In this document: in pieces, positions 1-11,673 of the stretch
Layout of the letters: each line of letters starts with the position of its first letter
Numbering within the stretch: the first letter of the stretch is position 1
NCBI RefSeq assembly: GCF_901933205.1
Contig: NC_044572.1
Coordinates: forward strand, 74,707,465 to 74,771,464
Direction: 5' to 3'
DNA length: 64,000 bases
DNA from: Camarhynchus parvulus
Lineage: Eukaryota; Chordata; Aves; Passeriformes; Thraupidae
The notes under the pieces: generated by a model
Told to the model about the DNA's origin: nothing
The model's input: the letters and a program-made list of their open reading frames with translations, nothing else
Databases searched by the model: none
Made by a program: the position numbers and the translations under genes

Positions 1-61
1 ATCCACCTTAGTTGAAGTGTGATTGTATATATACTATTGAGTAGGTGAGATACCATCATCT

Positions 62-86
62 TGCCAACAGTAGCTCTCTGTTGGCA
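62..86. repeat. Short inverted repeat, 9-bp arms
   Basis: Positions 62-70 (TGCCAACAG) pair perfectly with 78-86 (CTGTTGGCA) around a 7-nt loop. It is isolated, with no T-run or coding neighbour, so no terminator or RNA function is claimed. An inverted repeat this short can arise by chance in a window of this size. Confidence 0.5.
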
Positions 87-1699
87 GTATAAGCGCTGGG
101 GTTTTTTTGACAGAAGTTTATACAGGACCAATGCACTAAAAAAACTACAAAGCCTTGTGCCTTACATGTCATTAAAGATCTTAAGATCATATGGTAGTAA
201 TGTAGGAATTGCAAGCAAAATGTAACTTTGATGTCAGATTTTTATTTTGGCTGGCATATAAAATTATCATTTTGGGACCCATAAATATCACAGCAGAGCA
301 CTAAAGGAGAAAAGCTCTGAATTCCCATAGAGTGTTGTTATAGCATTCCTACTAATTCAAGTTGGTCAGTGGAAATTAACTCTGGAGACAGAGTTAATAC
401 CAGAAATACCATTATTTTCACAATGGAAGGAATCAAATGCATTGTTTTAGTGAGGATTCAACTCTGAAACAAATTCCTCTGGTGGTTAACAGTCCCATGT
501 AAGAGTACTCCTCTGCAGCAATTTCAGTGGAATACCTACAGGCATACACTTTATTGAGTTTAAGTTACTACTGTTTTTTTCATTGATGATCAGGCCTGCT
601 AAATCTACCATTGCTTTCTCTCCATAGATTTTCTCTATAGTCAGTCAAATTTTATCAGAATGTGTCTGCCTCACATCTCTAGCCAGCATGGAGCACGACA
701 TTTCTGAAGTATTTCTGTAATTTCTAGGATAGAAAGGTCTAGTCCCAGAATACTCCCTTTTATTTTTCATTCTGAGAGAGTGGTGTCTTTTCACCTTCCT
801 GAGAAAGTGGCAGTGAATACAGAGGAAGAGGTTTAGAAGCTGGGTTAGAAGCTGGGTATTTTTCTGGCAATGGAGAGTTTTAGTAGTTTGAAAAAGCACC
901 GATGCTTACCCAAATGAAAAGTTTCTGAAATTCTCCTTTGTTAGATTTATGTTTAAATCTTCTGTTTGTATATCCATTTATGGTGACTTACATTGCAGTG
1001 GTGTGGATGGCTTATTTGTATCCATGATAGCTGCTTTAAAAGTTAGAGACATATTTCTACTGAGAGTAATAAAAAAAACCCAAAATCTGCTCAAGAGCTA
1101 CTGCATTTCCTCTGTCTTTGAAATAAAGGATAGCTGATGGATATATAGTCCCTAGTGAGTTTTTACGTGCATCTAGAATTTTAGCACAATCTAACCTCCT
1201 TCTGCAGAGAGACATAAGTCTTACTTCTTTAGCTGCTGCTAGCAAGAAGGACATCCTCCATCATCATCAGTGTATTTCTAGATACAAATTTATTTGCCTT
1301 TATAGAGATGGTGTCATAAAAATCATAGTAGACTTCTTTACTTTACAGTTTTCCTCTCCCAATTCAGTAAAATGCATTGTGATCTTCCCAAATCAATATG
1401 ATTTCACTGATTCAACATATTTTTTACTAGAAGGATGTAGCTAAGAATTACTGGGAACCAGTTTTCCAAGATTTATCTCAGCTTCAAGCTTCATTAAAAC
1501 ACTAAGGATATAATGACATTAAAATTTTATCTTGGACATCTAATTTAATCAGAATTATTTCTCATTCTATTTTTTTTCAGCTCTATAAACTTGACTTATG
1601 CAAGTTATTCTTAATGTTTTCCAGTTGCAGAACAATCAAAATCAAAGATTTCTAAATGAAACAGAACTGGTGGAGATTCCTGTATTTTTAATGACACTC

Positions 1700-1818
1700 C
1701 TTTCCATTTATTATATTTTATTTTATTTTATGTTTATTTTCTTTGCCCAAATGTTTTTTTTGTTGGTTGGTTGGTTTGTTTTTTTGTTTTTTTGCTTTGT
1801 TTGTTTTTTTTTTTTGCC
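1700..1818. repeat. T-rich low-complexity tract
   Basis: The stretch is dominated by T on the plus strand. It includes TTTTA repeats near 1,710-1,732, a TTGG repeat near 1,762-1,776 and T runs broken by single G or C. Both strands give spurious ORFs here (phenylalanine-rich on plus, lysine-rich on minus), which are composition artefacts. Confidence 0.8.
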
Positions 1819-4800
1819 TTGAAAAGAGTCTCCCTGGTATGTATTTGAATAGGTAAAGTGCTAAAGCATATGAGAAATTAAAAATAAAATTATTGCCTTT
1901 TCCACCCAAACAAATTTCCACAGTCTATATGCAGCTTCTTAATTACTTACTAGTTTCAGTTTTTCAGGTATTACTTATGCAATAATATAACTACCTGGCA
2001 TTAGAAAATTAATACTTTATAGTAGTGTCTGCCTCTATCATCGGCTCACTTCTTGCCATTGCTTGAAGGTTATGTCTTGAAGAGAATTAGAATAAACCAA
2101 AAGTGAGTAGAAATAAACAGATCATATTGAGACAGTCTGACTGTTCAGTTGGCAAAAGAAGGAAAACCAATTTTTCCCATGTTCAAAAATCAGGTGTTCT
2201 GTGATTTTCTCTGTAAAGTAACTACCTTCCCAGAAATAATTACATAAGATAGCAGATCCTTGCAAAAACATGGATTGACACCCACCAAGACACCATCCAG
2301 CCAAATCTAAGACTATCAAGTGATACCATTCTCGCAATAATGGAACAATGTTCATATGTGAGGGGGATTACAAAATGAATTAGACATACTATTTCCTTCA
2401 TCTTTATAGCATTCCTTCTTACTCATTTCTGGGAGCAGGTACCAGATTTTAAGCCGTGTATTTTAACTATTACAGGTATCATAGGATTATAACACCCTTT
2501 ACTACCTTGTCTGTAAATTCTTTTCATTTCTGCCATGATAAAAGAAGTCTGCTATAATTTCATTATATATGTTCAATGTTCTGAAGCAGAAAAAGAAGCC
2601 TGCATTTCTTAATAGATTAAAATTCTCTTTAATGTTTTTACATAATACAACAATTTCACCTCTCCTTGGATGTGCGTCTATACATAGAATTAGACCTCAG
2701 GGGAAAAAACCTAACAAACTAGTGTGTGGGGTGTCAATGAAAAAAATAACTGTTTGATTCACAACTCTGTTTTGATTTTCCTGACTCATCTACTTAAAAA
2801 TGACATAAGGATGTTTCCTTTGGTCCTCATTGTGCTTGTTACATAAAAAGAAGAAGTGGTTAGGACCCACTCTGTCCCAAACAGAGACAACTTCTTTTGG
2901 TAGCAGTGGTATTGTGTCTTGTCTGCTCAAAGTTCTTTTGGAACTGCAGTGTTGGAAAAAATGACAAATATTTCAAGATTTTAAGCCTAAATCTTAGACC
3001 ACCATTTCAGTATTCTCTTGGAAAAGCAAATTGTTCAAGAATACTTTTAATTGAAAATGGAATGAGAAAATTAACCATTTTCAAGTGTTTGAGACAGATA
3101 GCAGTCAGCTTGCTTCTTCAGTTTCTATAGTGTGAATGGAAAAAGAGCCAGGGGGAGGACAGAGTGCAGCATTTCAGTAACTAAAAAAAGTCTCAGGTGT
3201 TTCTTTGATTTCTAAGCTATATGTAAATTTAAAAGAATGTGTACTAATTTCTTATGTATAGCTATGAATGGACCTTGCAATAATCTTGTATAGATAGCTG
3301 TGTTTTTATGTTGCAACATGCACTTAGACCACATCTGTATAAGTCACTGGCCCAATTTTTGTTCCATTGTATTTTTAGTCCTATTTCTATTAATGCACTT
3401 GGAAGCTGGAGTAAGCAGTCTGAGTATATATACAAAATTGATGTGAACAGTACTGAAAGTTTGTTGAAAAAATTCTACAAAGCATTCAAAAATTATAATA
3501 TGTAAGTTTAGAGATAGCAATTTCCATATGCTATATGATGCAATTAAAGTTGAAAAAAAAGAGACAATTGTTTCCATTCATATTTTCAGTAATATTAATT
3601 TGGTTCTATTCTAAGCTTGATAAATGTTCATTATTTATTTTTGGCAGGGACTGTCAAGAATCATTTGTGCTTTTATTTCCAACCTACTACTTTTTTTCAT
3701 CTAGTAGTAGTGGCCTGCTTATTCAGCAAGATGGATGGATGCGCTGGCCTATGTACATCAACAGTAACCAAGGTGCAGAATCAAAGAAATAACTCCCAAC
3801 TAATAGATGTTTTGTGGATTGCAAACATATGTTCTGTGAACACAGGGGTTGGAGATCCCTTGATGTTTCTCAGGCATCTTTGTGGAGAATACTGGATGAA
3901 ATACTACTGTGCTATATACTATATTCACTTATCCAGTGGCCAATAAATCTTGCCACCACCAAAAGCCTTAGGAGAAGAGGGTAATGAATTTCAGGGTGAT
4001 GTAAAGATACACAGTAGAAACAAAAGGAAGGGCACTTTCTGGTTCCAACTGACTGATGTTAGAGCACAAACTGGATGTGAGTAGACTAGAGGAAGCAGGA
4101 ACTTGTTGAATTGCTGCCCCTCAAAGAGAGAGCCAAAATACCCTCTAAGTATTTTCACTCTCTATAAGCTCTAAGGCAACACTTCATCCCTGTGTGTGTA
4201 TTCTCAGGCTCAATGGGTTTTTCCTAACCTGAATTCCAGGAAAAACTTCTGACTGTTTGGTAATTATGTGGCACTTTTCAGTGCCCCAGTACCTAGTGCT
4301 TCACTATGAAAAATATCCAATCTTCTCCCAGAATAGTTTCTATCTTAATGAAAGTGTCTGTATTCACATTTCACACATTAGTGTGAAAAAAACATAAATG
4401 AGAGAACTTGTTAAAAGTTGCAAGAAACTTGTAAAAACAGTGTGTTGATTTTTGAGGTCAGAACAATAATTGCATCCAGTTTCATCAGTAGATATTAAAA
4501 CACTTTAGATAGGTACATGTAAAATTCATGCTGCTCTTTTTTTGAGGATTTGCAGGCAAGTACGTGATATGACTTTTTTAAGGTCTGCCATGCTGTTCCA
4601 GTTCAGTGATTTAACACTCATCTCTCCTTTGTTTATTGAAAGTATTCCCTCTTTTTTTCTTTCTTTATTATTTCCTTGGGAAAATAGTGCTGCTACTGCT
4701 ATGAAAAGTAATTTTAGATCTACATGTATAAAATTGTTATTCAAGTGTAACATACATGGGGTAAGCACTTGATGGGGATGAGTACATAGCACATAGAACA

Positions 4801-7800
4801 CACTTGAAATCTTAGCAAGGCAATCTTAGCAAATGTAATTTTAAGAAATATAAAGAATGGCTACTTATTTGGAAATGTAGGTAAGTTCATTGTGTTTCTT
4901 GAGAGAATCTGCCTGGATATATCATCCAGATAAGAATATAAAATGACAACAGACTTTTATAAGTTGCCTTGGAAATTAAAATAACTGCAACAAAGTAGAA
5001 CATTGTTTTAAAGATAATGTCTATTGCTTAGAGGAGGTATTGTATTGGGATTTAAGAGTTCCTGAGTTGCAGGAAAATAAATTTGCCTCTCAGTGAAATA
5101 AATTCACTGTCTTGTTAGAGATGCAGTAAAATAAGAAATTACTAAAAATGGATTATGTTAATATGTATGTATTTATAATTGCACTCCTGTGAAAAAGCTT
5201 GCAAAAACCTAAGGTTAGTGATAACAATTTATGGAGATGTACTTATCCCCAGAAGAAAACTGTGATAACTTGCTAGAACACAACAGTTTCAACAGTACTA
5301 TCAAAATATATAATATAGAAAACTTACAATTTAGGAAATGTGGGTCAATAGAATACATTATTTAAAAGCAAAGTTTATACCGAAATTAAAAAACAAAAAT
5401 TAACTATTTTATGAACTACTGTCTGCATACATTAGGGCTGATTTCCATTCTGTGATAACCACACATAGTTCTCATCTGTGCTACTGCCATAACTTTGTAT
5501 TTCTTAATAACTACTATAGCCTTTGCTGTCTCTCTCGTGATGCTAATTAGGTTCACGCACAGCCAGGTTTAGTTTGCATCAATCTGACATATTTCATAAC
5601 TGTATGAGTTAGCTACATGGTTCTATTTGACTTACTTCTTATGTGAATGCATCAAAAACTGTTTTACTGAAAAGTGAGATCAGTAATCATTTATTGACAA
5701 TATTGGTAGAGAGCAAAGCTAACTGAATTAGTAGGCAGGCCTTAAATGGGTATAAGTCACAAAAGAAGAATGCAAGAAGATTGTCCTCATGCTTTGCTTC
5801 ATGTTTTCATCAGTAGGACAGGCAAAGTGTGGCTCAGTGCTGGAATCACCAGCAAGGAAAACTATTCAGCTGGTGAAATCTGCTCTCCCTTTTTTATCAG
5901 TCATGATATCTAAAGTACAAGAATAAAAAAAAATCAACAAATCCACAGAACATGTTCTAAGAACTAGCATCAATTATAAAGTTGGAAAAAACCCAGGTGA
6001 CTAAACATTTTATATTAAAAGATTTACAAATTAAATGTGATACAGGTTATGTTTTGTGTCTAAAGGTACATCTTCCAATGGGTAGATGGATAAAAAGCAC
6101 TACAATCTGCGGACATACAGACATTGTGGGAAGTAGGCAGTTGGATGAGATAAAGATAGTGGCATAGTCATTGACAAACTGAAAGCTTTGTGGAAGGATG
6201 TAGTAAGAAATACGAGAAGCTCAAAATGCCTCATGCAAACACTATTGCACCTTCTTGTTTTGTCTCATTTCCTGTGCTGATGGTGACAATTAAACAGTCA
6301 GTCATACCTGCACTATTCTGTTCAGTGTGCTGCTGCACTGATTGCATCTGAGAGTTCTCTCTTATGTTTTGTTTAAAGTGCAAGTTCTTTAGAGGAGGAC
6401 TGGTTATTAGGATAACAGCATGACAAAGAGAAGAATGGCATTGACCCTGAATAAAGACAGTACTCAAATTTGAAGGCATTACCTTTCTAATAATCCTGAG
6501 GATGTGCCTTACCAGAGCACAGCAGCCCTTTTGTATCCAGTATTAAACATTTAATTTTAGGAAACAGGAAATCTGTTGAATAAAGACGAGAGCAGAGTAA
6601 AAAGAATGTTCAGAATCTAGGAAGCAAAAAGTCCTGTGAAGAGAGATGGAAGGAATGGGGATTGTTAGAGATGATATATCTGTATTTCATATCTGCATGA
6701 TGTGAAATATCATAGCAAAAGGGAAGAGAATAATACGCATTATGCTAAACCAGAGTATATGTAGAGCAAAACCCAGAGGACTTAAATTTCAACCAGGCAG
6801 TTTCATGTTAAGCACCTGGAAAATCTTTCACTTGTAAATGTAGCTAAAATGTGGAAGAGGCTACTTGAGAGACTGTGAATTCTCTGTCCTCAGAGATTTC
6901 TAGGACAGATTAGACATCATCTGGAAATGACACCTGTAGTTGCTGACTCTGCTTGTGACCTTAGGGAGGGATTTCAAATACTATCCAGCTCTCTTACTAT
7001 AATGCTGGATCTCTGGTTGGTTTCTCTAGGTGTCACTATAACAATCTGTATTTATAACTACAGTAAAAAGAGGAGCCTGATGGCTACATGGATAACAAGG
7101 TGGGAAATCACTTAAGAGGCAGGTTACAACTTTATTAATGTAATATACTGGTTTAAGTTCAGGGAGGTCTAACTGCAGAAGTTTCAAGAATTATGGAAGA
7201 TACCATAGATTTCTAGTAAGTATACCCATAAAATTAAGCTTTCTCTTTGAATCTTGTCTAGAATAAGGTTGCCCAACAAAAAGAAACTCTCAAGCAAAGA
7301 CTACTTGGTTGATCTTAGATATATATAAATATTTATCAATTAAAAAAGTTAACAAGTGAAATCTCAGATCCCTTCTACCTATGTTGTACAGCATGTGGGT
7401 TTTTAATCCTAGTTTTACATGTGTAGATGAATGAATTCCCCTCAGAAATGGCAAAACCTTGAATTCTACCATGCATAAGTCAGGCAAATAAGTAGCTGTA
7501 TAAATAAATTCAGTTATCCTTATAAATATGTTTCCATGATGCTGCAAGGCTAAAAATTTCAGACTTTGTTCTGGATGGCATGGGAAATCTTTTAGACTCT
7601 GTAAAGGGCATTTGTCCAGCCTGCATTTTCTTAGCAGAAATCTTTGAAAAATCCTAGAAGTAGCAAGAAAAAGAAGAAACTTGAGTTATCTGGACCAATA
7701 TTAGAAGAATTTGTAGGGATACAGGGGCAAAATGCAATCATGTTTGCTTCATTGGCATTCAAGAATTTTTTTTGAAAAAGGAGGAGTTCCAGTTCCTCTG

Positions 7801-8939
7801 GATGCATTGTCTTCCATGCTACATACATTTTCAACTTTAATGAGTATTCTCTCATAAATAAGTAGTTCTATCTCTACTTTAGAGTGACACTAAGAAATGA
7901 GCTATTCATGCTTCAGTGTTTCCTAAAAAAATATTTTTAAAAACAAATGGAATTTTAAACCATACACATACTTCTTTATGACAGATAGCAAAATTGGAGG
8001 CTAAAATTAGCAATTTAACGTCGTGGCTTTGCAAGGACTCGCACACTCTTTTGTAAATGATATTGGTCTGTTTTCTAGGGTTGGTTTTGAACTTTCAATT
8101 GTCAAACTTTAAATCAAACTGTAAAGCTGAAATAAAGATAGTTTAATGTTGGCTTTTAAGTGTTTCTGTAGTTTTGCAGCTACTATGAACTTTATTGTTG
8201 GTATACTCCATTATAAGAGAATAACTAGACTGAATGAACTTTTTACAGGTACCTCTATATTATCCTTTAAGTAAGTGCAATAACAACTTTTTCCTTGTCA
8301 TCAGTTAATAGAATTGACAAACATGAAAATTATACTTGCTGATGATCTCCTAGATTTAAATTATGGAATGTAACTCTTTTCCAGTCAATACACATCTAAA
8401 CTGCAATGCTTGGAGGATGCTTACATGGCTTGTTTACATGATAGACAAAAAAGTAATGATTTCATTTTTAAGTCCCTAGAAAGTATTTCAATGACATGAC
8501 GCCCACAGCTTTTCACACAGCAAAGACAGGACTCTGTGTAAGAGGAGAACCTAGTGGCTTTGATAATCTGTATGAACAGCTCTTAGGGCATGAGTTTTTT
8601 TTCTGGTGAACTACCATCATTTTCACATACAATGCAGTAACTGACTGTTTTGAGGAAGCTGGACTTTGAGAAGTAGCTCATGTGTTAGTTCAGAGAATAT
8701 ATCATACCTGTAAGGGATGAGAGAGAGCTACAGGACAAGACTGCTGCAGGACTGGGAGGGCTGACCAGCTGTGGAGGACACCATTTCCCTACTATCAGTA
8801 TTAGAATCTTTCATCTTGATGGGCTTGGTGCTCACTGGGAGGAAAAGGCTTTAATTTAGTCATGCTCCTTTTTCTACACAATAGCTCCAATCTATTAACC
8901 CTGGGAAGAGAAATGTCTTTTTTTCATGTTATCTAGTGT

Positions 8940-9400
8940 ACAGAAGACCATGCAATGAAAGACAGTGACCAAAAAGGAGATAGAGGAGTCCTGCAGCTTT
9001 ATTTGAACAAGGAGAGAGAGTCCATTGGGGCACACACCTGCAGGGTTTTCTCTTTTGAGGTTTCAGAGGGCATAGCCTCCTTTAATCCTAAACTCCTGGC
9101 CCTGTGTTGTCCTCTTCCTTTCCCAGTCGGCTGAGGTACTAGGAAGGTACAGCCTTCCCAAACCACCTACCACATATCCCTCCTTGAACCTACTATTTTA
9201 CCCCAAAGTCCCTAAGTTCAGGCTTGTGCAGACCCACTTGTTTGTTTCAGAAGCCAGGATGCCTGGGCTCTGTAACAAACCTGCTGCTGCTGGTTGAAGT
9301 TATAGAGACACTAAGGCCCTTTTCAAAGACATTAACACCCATCCCTTGACCCTTGGAATTGTTTGTGAAGACATTAGCACACATCGTCCCTACCACTGGG
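8940..9400 (-). mobile_element. Possible solo LTR-like segment (weak)
   Basis: Read on the minus strand, this segment is richer in C and G than its surroundings and carries an AATAAA polyadenylation-type hexamer (complement of 8,998-9,003) close to one end, as the R region of a retroviral-type LTR would. I could not find convincing TG...CA ends with a target-site duplication, and no gag, pol or env remnant lies beside it. It could equally be ordinary unique DNA. Boundaries are approximate. Confidence 0.15.
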
Positions 9401-9866
9401 AATTTGGTTTTAGCAAGTATCACAGCTACGTGCAGTTTGATTTCAATTGTAATATAGTGTGTGGCATGGGCAGAGATAGAGAATCTTAATTTGTCATAGC
9501 TTAGCCTAACATCTGTGGTTTTATGACTTTGTTTTGCTGGAAAGCTCACCAATCTCCTGCAACTGGATGGCAGTATGAGGTCTTCTCCACAACATAGCCA
9601 GTTGTGCATATGTGTGTGTGCATATAGGGATGCACAATATGATCAATTTGGCAATGTCTCTTGTGCTTCTGAACTTTATGACAGTGTCCCTCAGATATAC
9701 CACATACTTTTTATTTCTTCAGCACATAGTCTGTCTACCTTTTACTCTATACAAAATGTTCTCAGACTTGATCTGAGAAGCACACACGAGCAGATAAGGA
9801 CTGATAAAGACTTTTTAAGGCTCCTCCAATGATAAACGATGGATCAGGTGTATTTTTCTTTTGCAG

Positions 9867-10144
9867 ATACCATGTTCAGAACTGGAATTACATTGGGGAA
9901 GCAATTCCCTGAAACGGAGCTTGAAGGTGTCCTGCAGCCTCTACCAGAACAGCTCAGCACACCCTCTCTCTTCCACAAGTTATTCTTGGAGAAGAGAGCA
10001 GCTGAAACTGAGCCTAGAGGTCATACAAATTATCCTAACAGTCTGCAAGCGGCCCATGAGGCAGAAGCCAAACATCCTGAACTATGTCTTTGTAATGCGG
10101 AAAGTGTTCCATATTTTGACTGGGAGGAAGGCCTTACCTCATGG
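9867..10144 (+). CDS. Exon-like open segment of unknown identity
   Basis: A pyrimidine-rich tract ending TTTTGCAG closes at 9,866 and a possible donor (ATGG|GTGATA) opens at 10,145. Between them one plus-strand frame stays open for 92 codons, and its first stop (TGA, 10,146-10,148) overlaps the putative donor GT, as often happens at a real exon end. That frame contains a hydrophobic/basic block (WRREQLKLSLEVIQIILT, then CKRPMRQKPNILNYVF) that I do not recognise. A second frame, from ATG 9,839 to a stop at 10,324, is also open through the segment for 161 codons, which weakens the case for either. The donor is only moderate. It could be an exon of an upstream transcript, an old retrocopy fragment, or chance in a locally GC-richer patch. 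Confidence 0.2.
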
Positions 10145-10927
10145 GTGATAGCTGCTTTGTGTTTCCCAGAGTGGCTAGGACTGTTTCCCTATTTGACTAA
10201 AACTGATGAAGTTGCTGCCTGCCGCATTAAAATCCGTGCATGTATCTGTAATTTATTTGCCGGCCTCTGTCAAATGAATATTATGTTATATATAGCACTT
10301 CACTTTTTTTTTCAACTAAATTGAGGGAAACCCAAGTGTGTTTTTACTAGGCAGGCTATTTAATTTGCAAGTACAAACTTAAGAATATTAAAACGCTATG
10401 AAGATTGTATTATCCACATGGAAGGGGAAGTGCTAGTGTTACATGATTAACTCACCTCTGTGTATTTTTGCCAGGTTTGTTTTGTTGAAAATTTAAGTCT
10501 TTTTAAAATGTTCTATTTTTGCAGTAATTCATGTAGTATACCTTTTACTTTAAGTCAGAAAAAAAAGGTCTCAGGCTTAACCTATTATAAAACAGCTCTT
10601 GCCTTCATATATACACCAAGAAACAAACAAGAAGGTGGAGTATTTACTATGAGGGTCTAGAAATAAAGTTGTCGGGCTCTACAAGTAAAGTTATTTCTTC
10701 AAATGTAAAGCACTCAATGTCATTGATGAAATGGTGAAGTCATATCCACTAAATAAAATTCAGGACTGGCCAAAATAAAAATTTCTCTTCTCTAGGTATG
10801 TTACTGTGACTGTATATGACATCTTTTTTCTTGCTTGATTGAAGTATAGGCAAATTTTTCATCAGAAATATGGGGAGTTTGGGGGGAAAAAAGATCATGA
10901 TGATGTCTGGATGATAAATTTGAGGGG
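10145..10927. other. Unique AT-rich sequence, nothing recognised
   Basis: No repeat family, RNA gene or credible coding exon is seen between the exon-like segment and the T/G-rich tract. The open frame near 10,460-10,660 has no recognisable protein character. Confidence 0.5.
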
Positions 10928-11073
10928 TTTTTTTTTGGTGGGGGAGCAGCTTTTTGTGTGTGTGTGTGTGTTTTTTTTTTTTTTTCTTGTGTGTTTTGGT
11001 TTTTAGGTTGTGGTTTGGTTTTTTGGTCGGTTTGGGGTTTTTTTTTTGGTTTGGTTTGGTTTGGTTTTTTGGT
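10928..11073. repeat. T/G-rich low-complexity tract: (TG)n, poly-T and (TTTGG)n
   Basis: The plus strand is almost wholly T and G. It holds a (TG) run at about 10,955-10,970, a T run at 10,971-10,985, mixed GGTTT words, and a run of about four TTTGG units at 11,041-11,073. The complementary strand is A/C-only. The tract sits about 170 bp upstream of the CpG island. ORFs over it on either strand are compositional. Confidence 0.9.
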
Positions 11074-11374
11074 CATGGGCTATATCTACTAGATTGCAAA
11101 AACATCATCCTCCCAGTCAGTCAGCTGATTGCCAGGTTGGGTGTTTTAGTTTTCTCACTGACTGTTACCCAGCTTAAAAGCATCCAGGTGGGGATAATTT
11201 GGACAGTCAGGGGATTTTTTTAATGCAAAAATAAAAAATGAGATTATCCGGAGCTCCAAAAGCACCGGATGGTTTTCAAGCAAGGGGTTAAAACTACTTT
11301 TCACAACTCAGAAAATTTCAGATGCAGACAGTGTATTTTTGTGGGAGGGGGTTGCCGAAAGGGAATCCTCAATA

Positions 11375-11382
11375 CCAATTGG
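11375..11382. promoter_or_regulatory. CCAAT box (CCAATTGG)
   Basis: The motif is palindromic and so reads as CCAAT on both strands. It lies at the upstream edge of the GC-rich core and about 290 bp before the splice donor, a plausible distance upstream of a transcription start. CCAAT is the NF-Y recognition core. A start in the region 11,400-11,470 is inferred, not seen. Confidence 0.45.
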
Positions 11383-11419
11383 CTGCTCTCTATCAGCCGC
11401 AGCTGAGCTCAGGCTGCTG

Positions 11420-11667
11420 CTGAAGTGCGGTATTGATCTGAAGGGTGAATGTGTCGGGAGCCTCAGAGAGCCATTCAGAAGCGTTCTGAGAAGGGAACCG
11501 ACCTCTTCCAGTAAGAAAGTGGTTTCTACCTGCCTTTGCCGCCCGCGACATCCTTGGTGAATGAAGGGGAAGGCGAGAAAGGGCAGTGTGCTGCTACCGC
11601 GATTGAGCGAGCGAGCTGCCGCCGCTGCTGCCGCTCTGCCTGCTGCCGCTCTAGCTCCATGTAGCAG
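11420..11667 (+). other. Probable first exon (5' leader), gene not identified
   Basis: The 3' end is defined by a strong consensus donor, CAG|GTAAGG, with GT at 11,668-11,669. The 5' limit is approximate, chosen downstream of the CCAAT box. The sequence is GC-rich and includes a GCC/GCT trinucleotide run around 11,616-11,638. It may be entirely untranslated, or it may carry a coding start at 11,561 that leaves the exon in phase 2. I do not recognise the sequence as the leader of a named gene. No matching downstream exon can be identified inside the window, so the first intron, if this model holds, is longer than 52 kb. Confidence 0.55.
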
Positions 11668-11673
11668 GTAAGG
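11561..11673 (+). CDS. Upstream ORF or alternative coding start at exon end
   Basis: An ATG at 11,561 directly follows an in-frame TGA and stays open for 35 codons plus two bases up to the donor. If not spliced, it ends at TAA 11,671-11,673, immediately inside the intron. The predicted peptide starts with a basic stretch (MKGKARKG) and contains a run of seven alanines encoded by the GCC/GCT repeat, then more Ala, Leu and Pro. The start context is poor (T at -3, A at +4), favouring an upstream ORF over a main start. If spliced, the frame would enter the next exon in phase 2. Neither reading can be decided without the downstream exon. Confidence 0.3.
11659..11664 (+). promoter_or_regulatory. 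Minimal start-stop upstream ORF (ATGTAG)
   Basis: ATG at 11,659-11,661 is followed at once by TAG, three bases before the exon/intron junction, in a different frame from the ATG at 11,561. Start-stop elements in leaders are known in other genes to stall or divert scanning ribosomes. Its effect here is inference, and it matters only if this exon is a leader. Confidence 0.35.

Larger units (their letters stand above)
1..8930. other. AT-rich non-coding stretch, no gene seen
   Basis: No open frame here is long or has recognisable protein character. The longest are around 100 codons, lysine/phenylalanine-rich and broken by AT-rich stops, as chance predicts. I see no transposon with recognisable ends, no CpG cluster and no structured RNA. 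The content is unique AT-rich sequence with a T-rich simple tract near 1.7-1.8 kb. It lies upstream of the CpG-island promoter at 11.3 kb and is probably intergenic, although exons of an unseen gene without long ORFs cannot be excluded. Confidence 0.6.

Noticed and set aside
9247..9609. 120-codon minus-strand open frame
   Set aside because: It has no recognisable domain, no splice signals at its ends, and composition typical of chance frames. The exon-like segment at 9,867 on the other strand is better supported.
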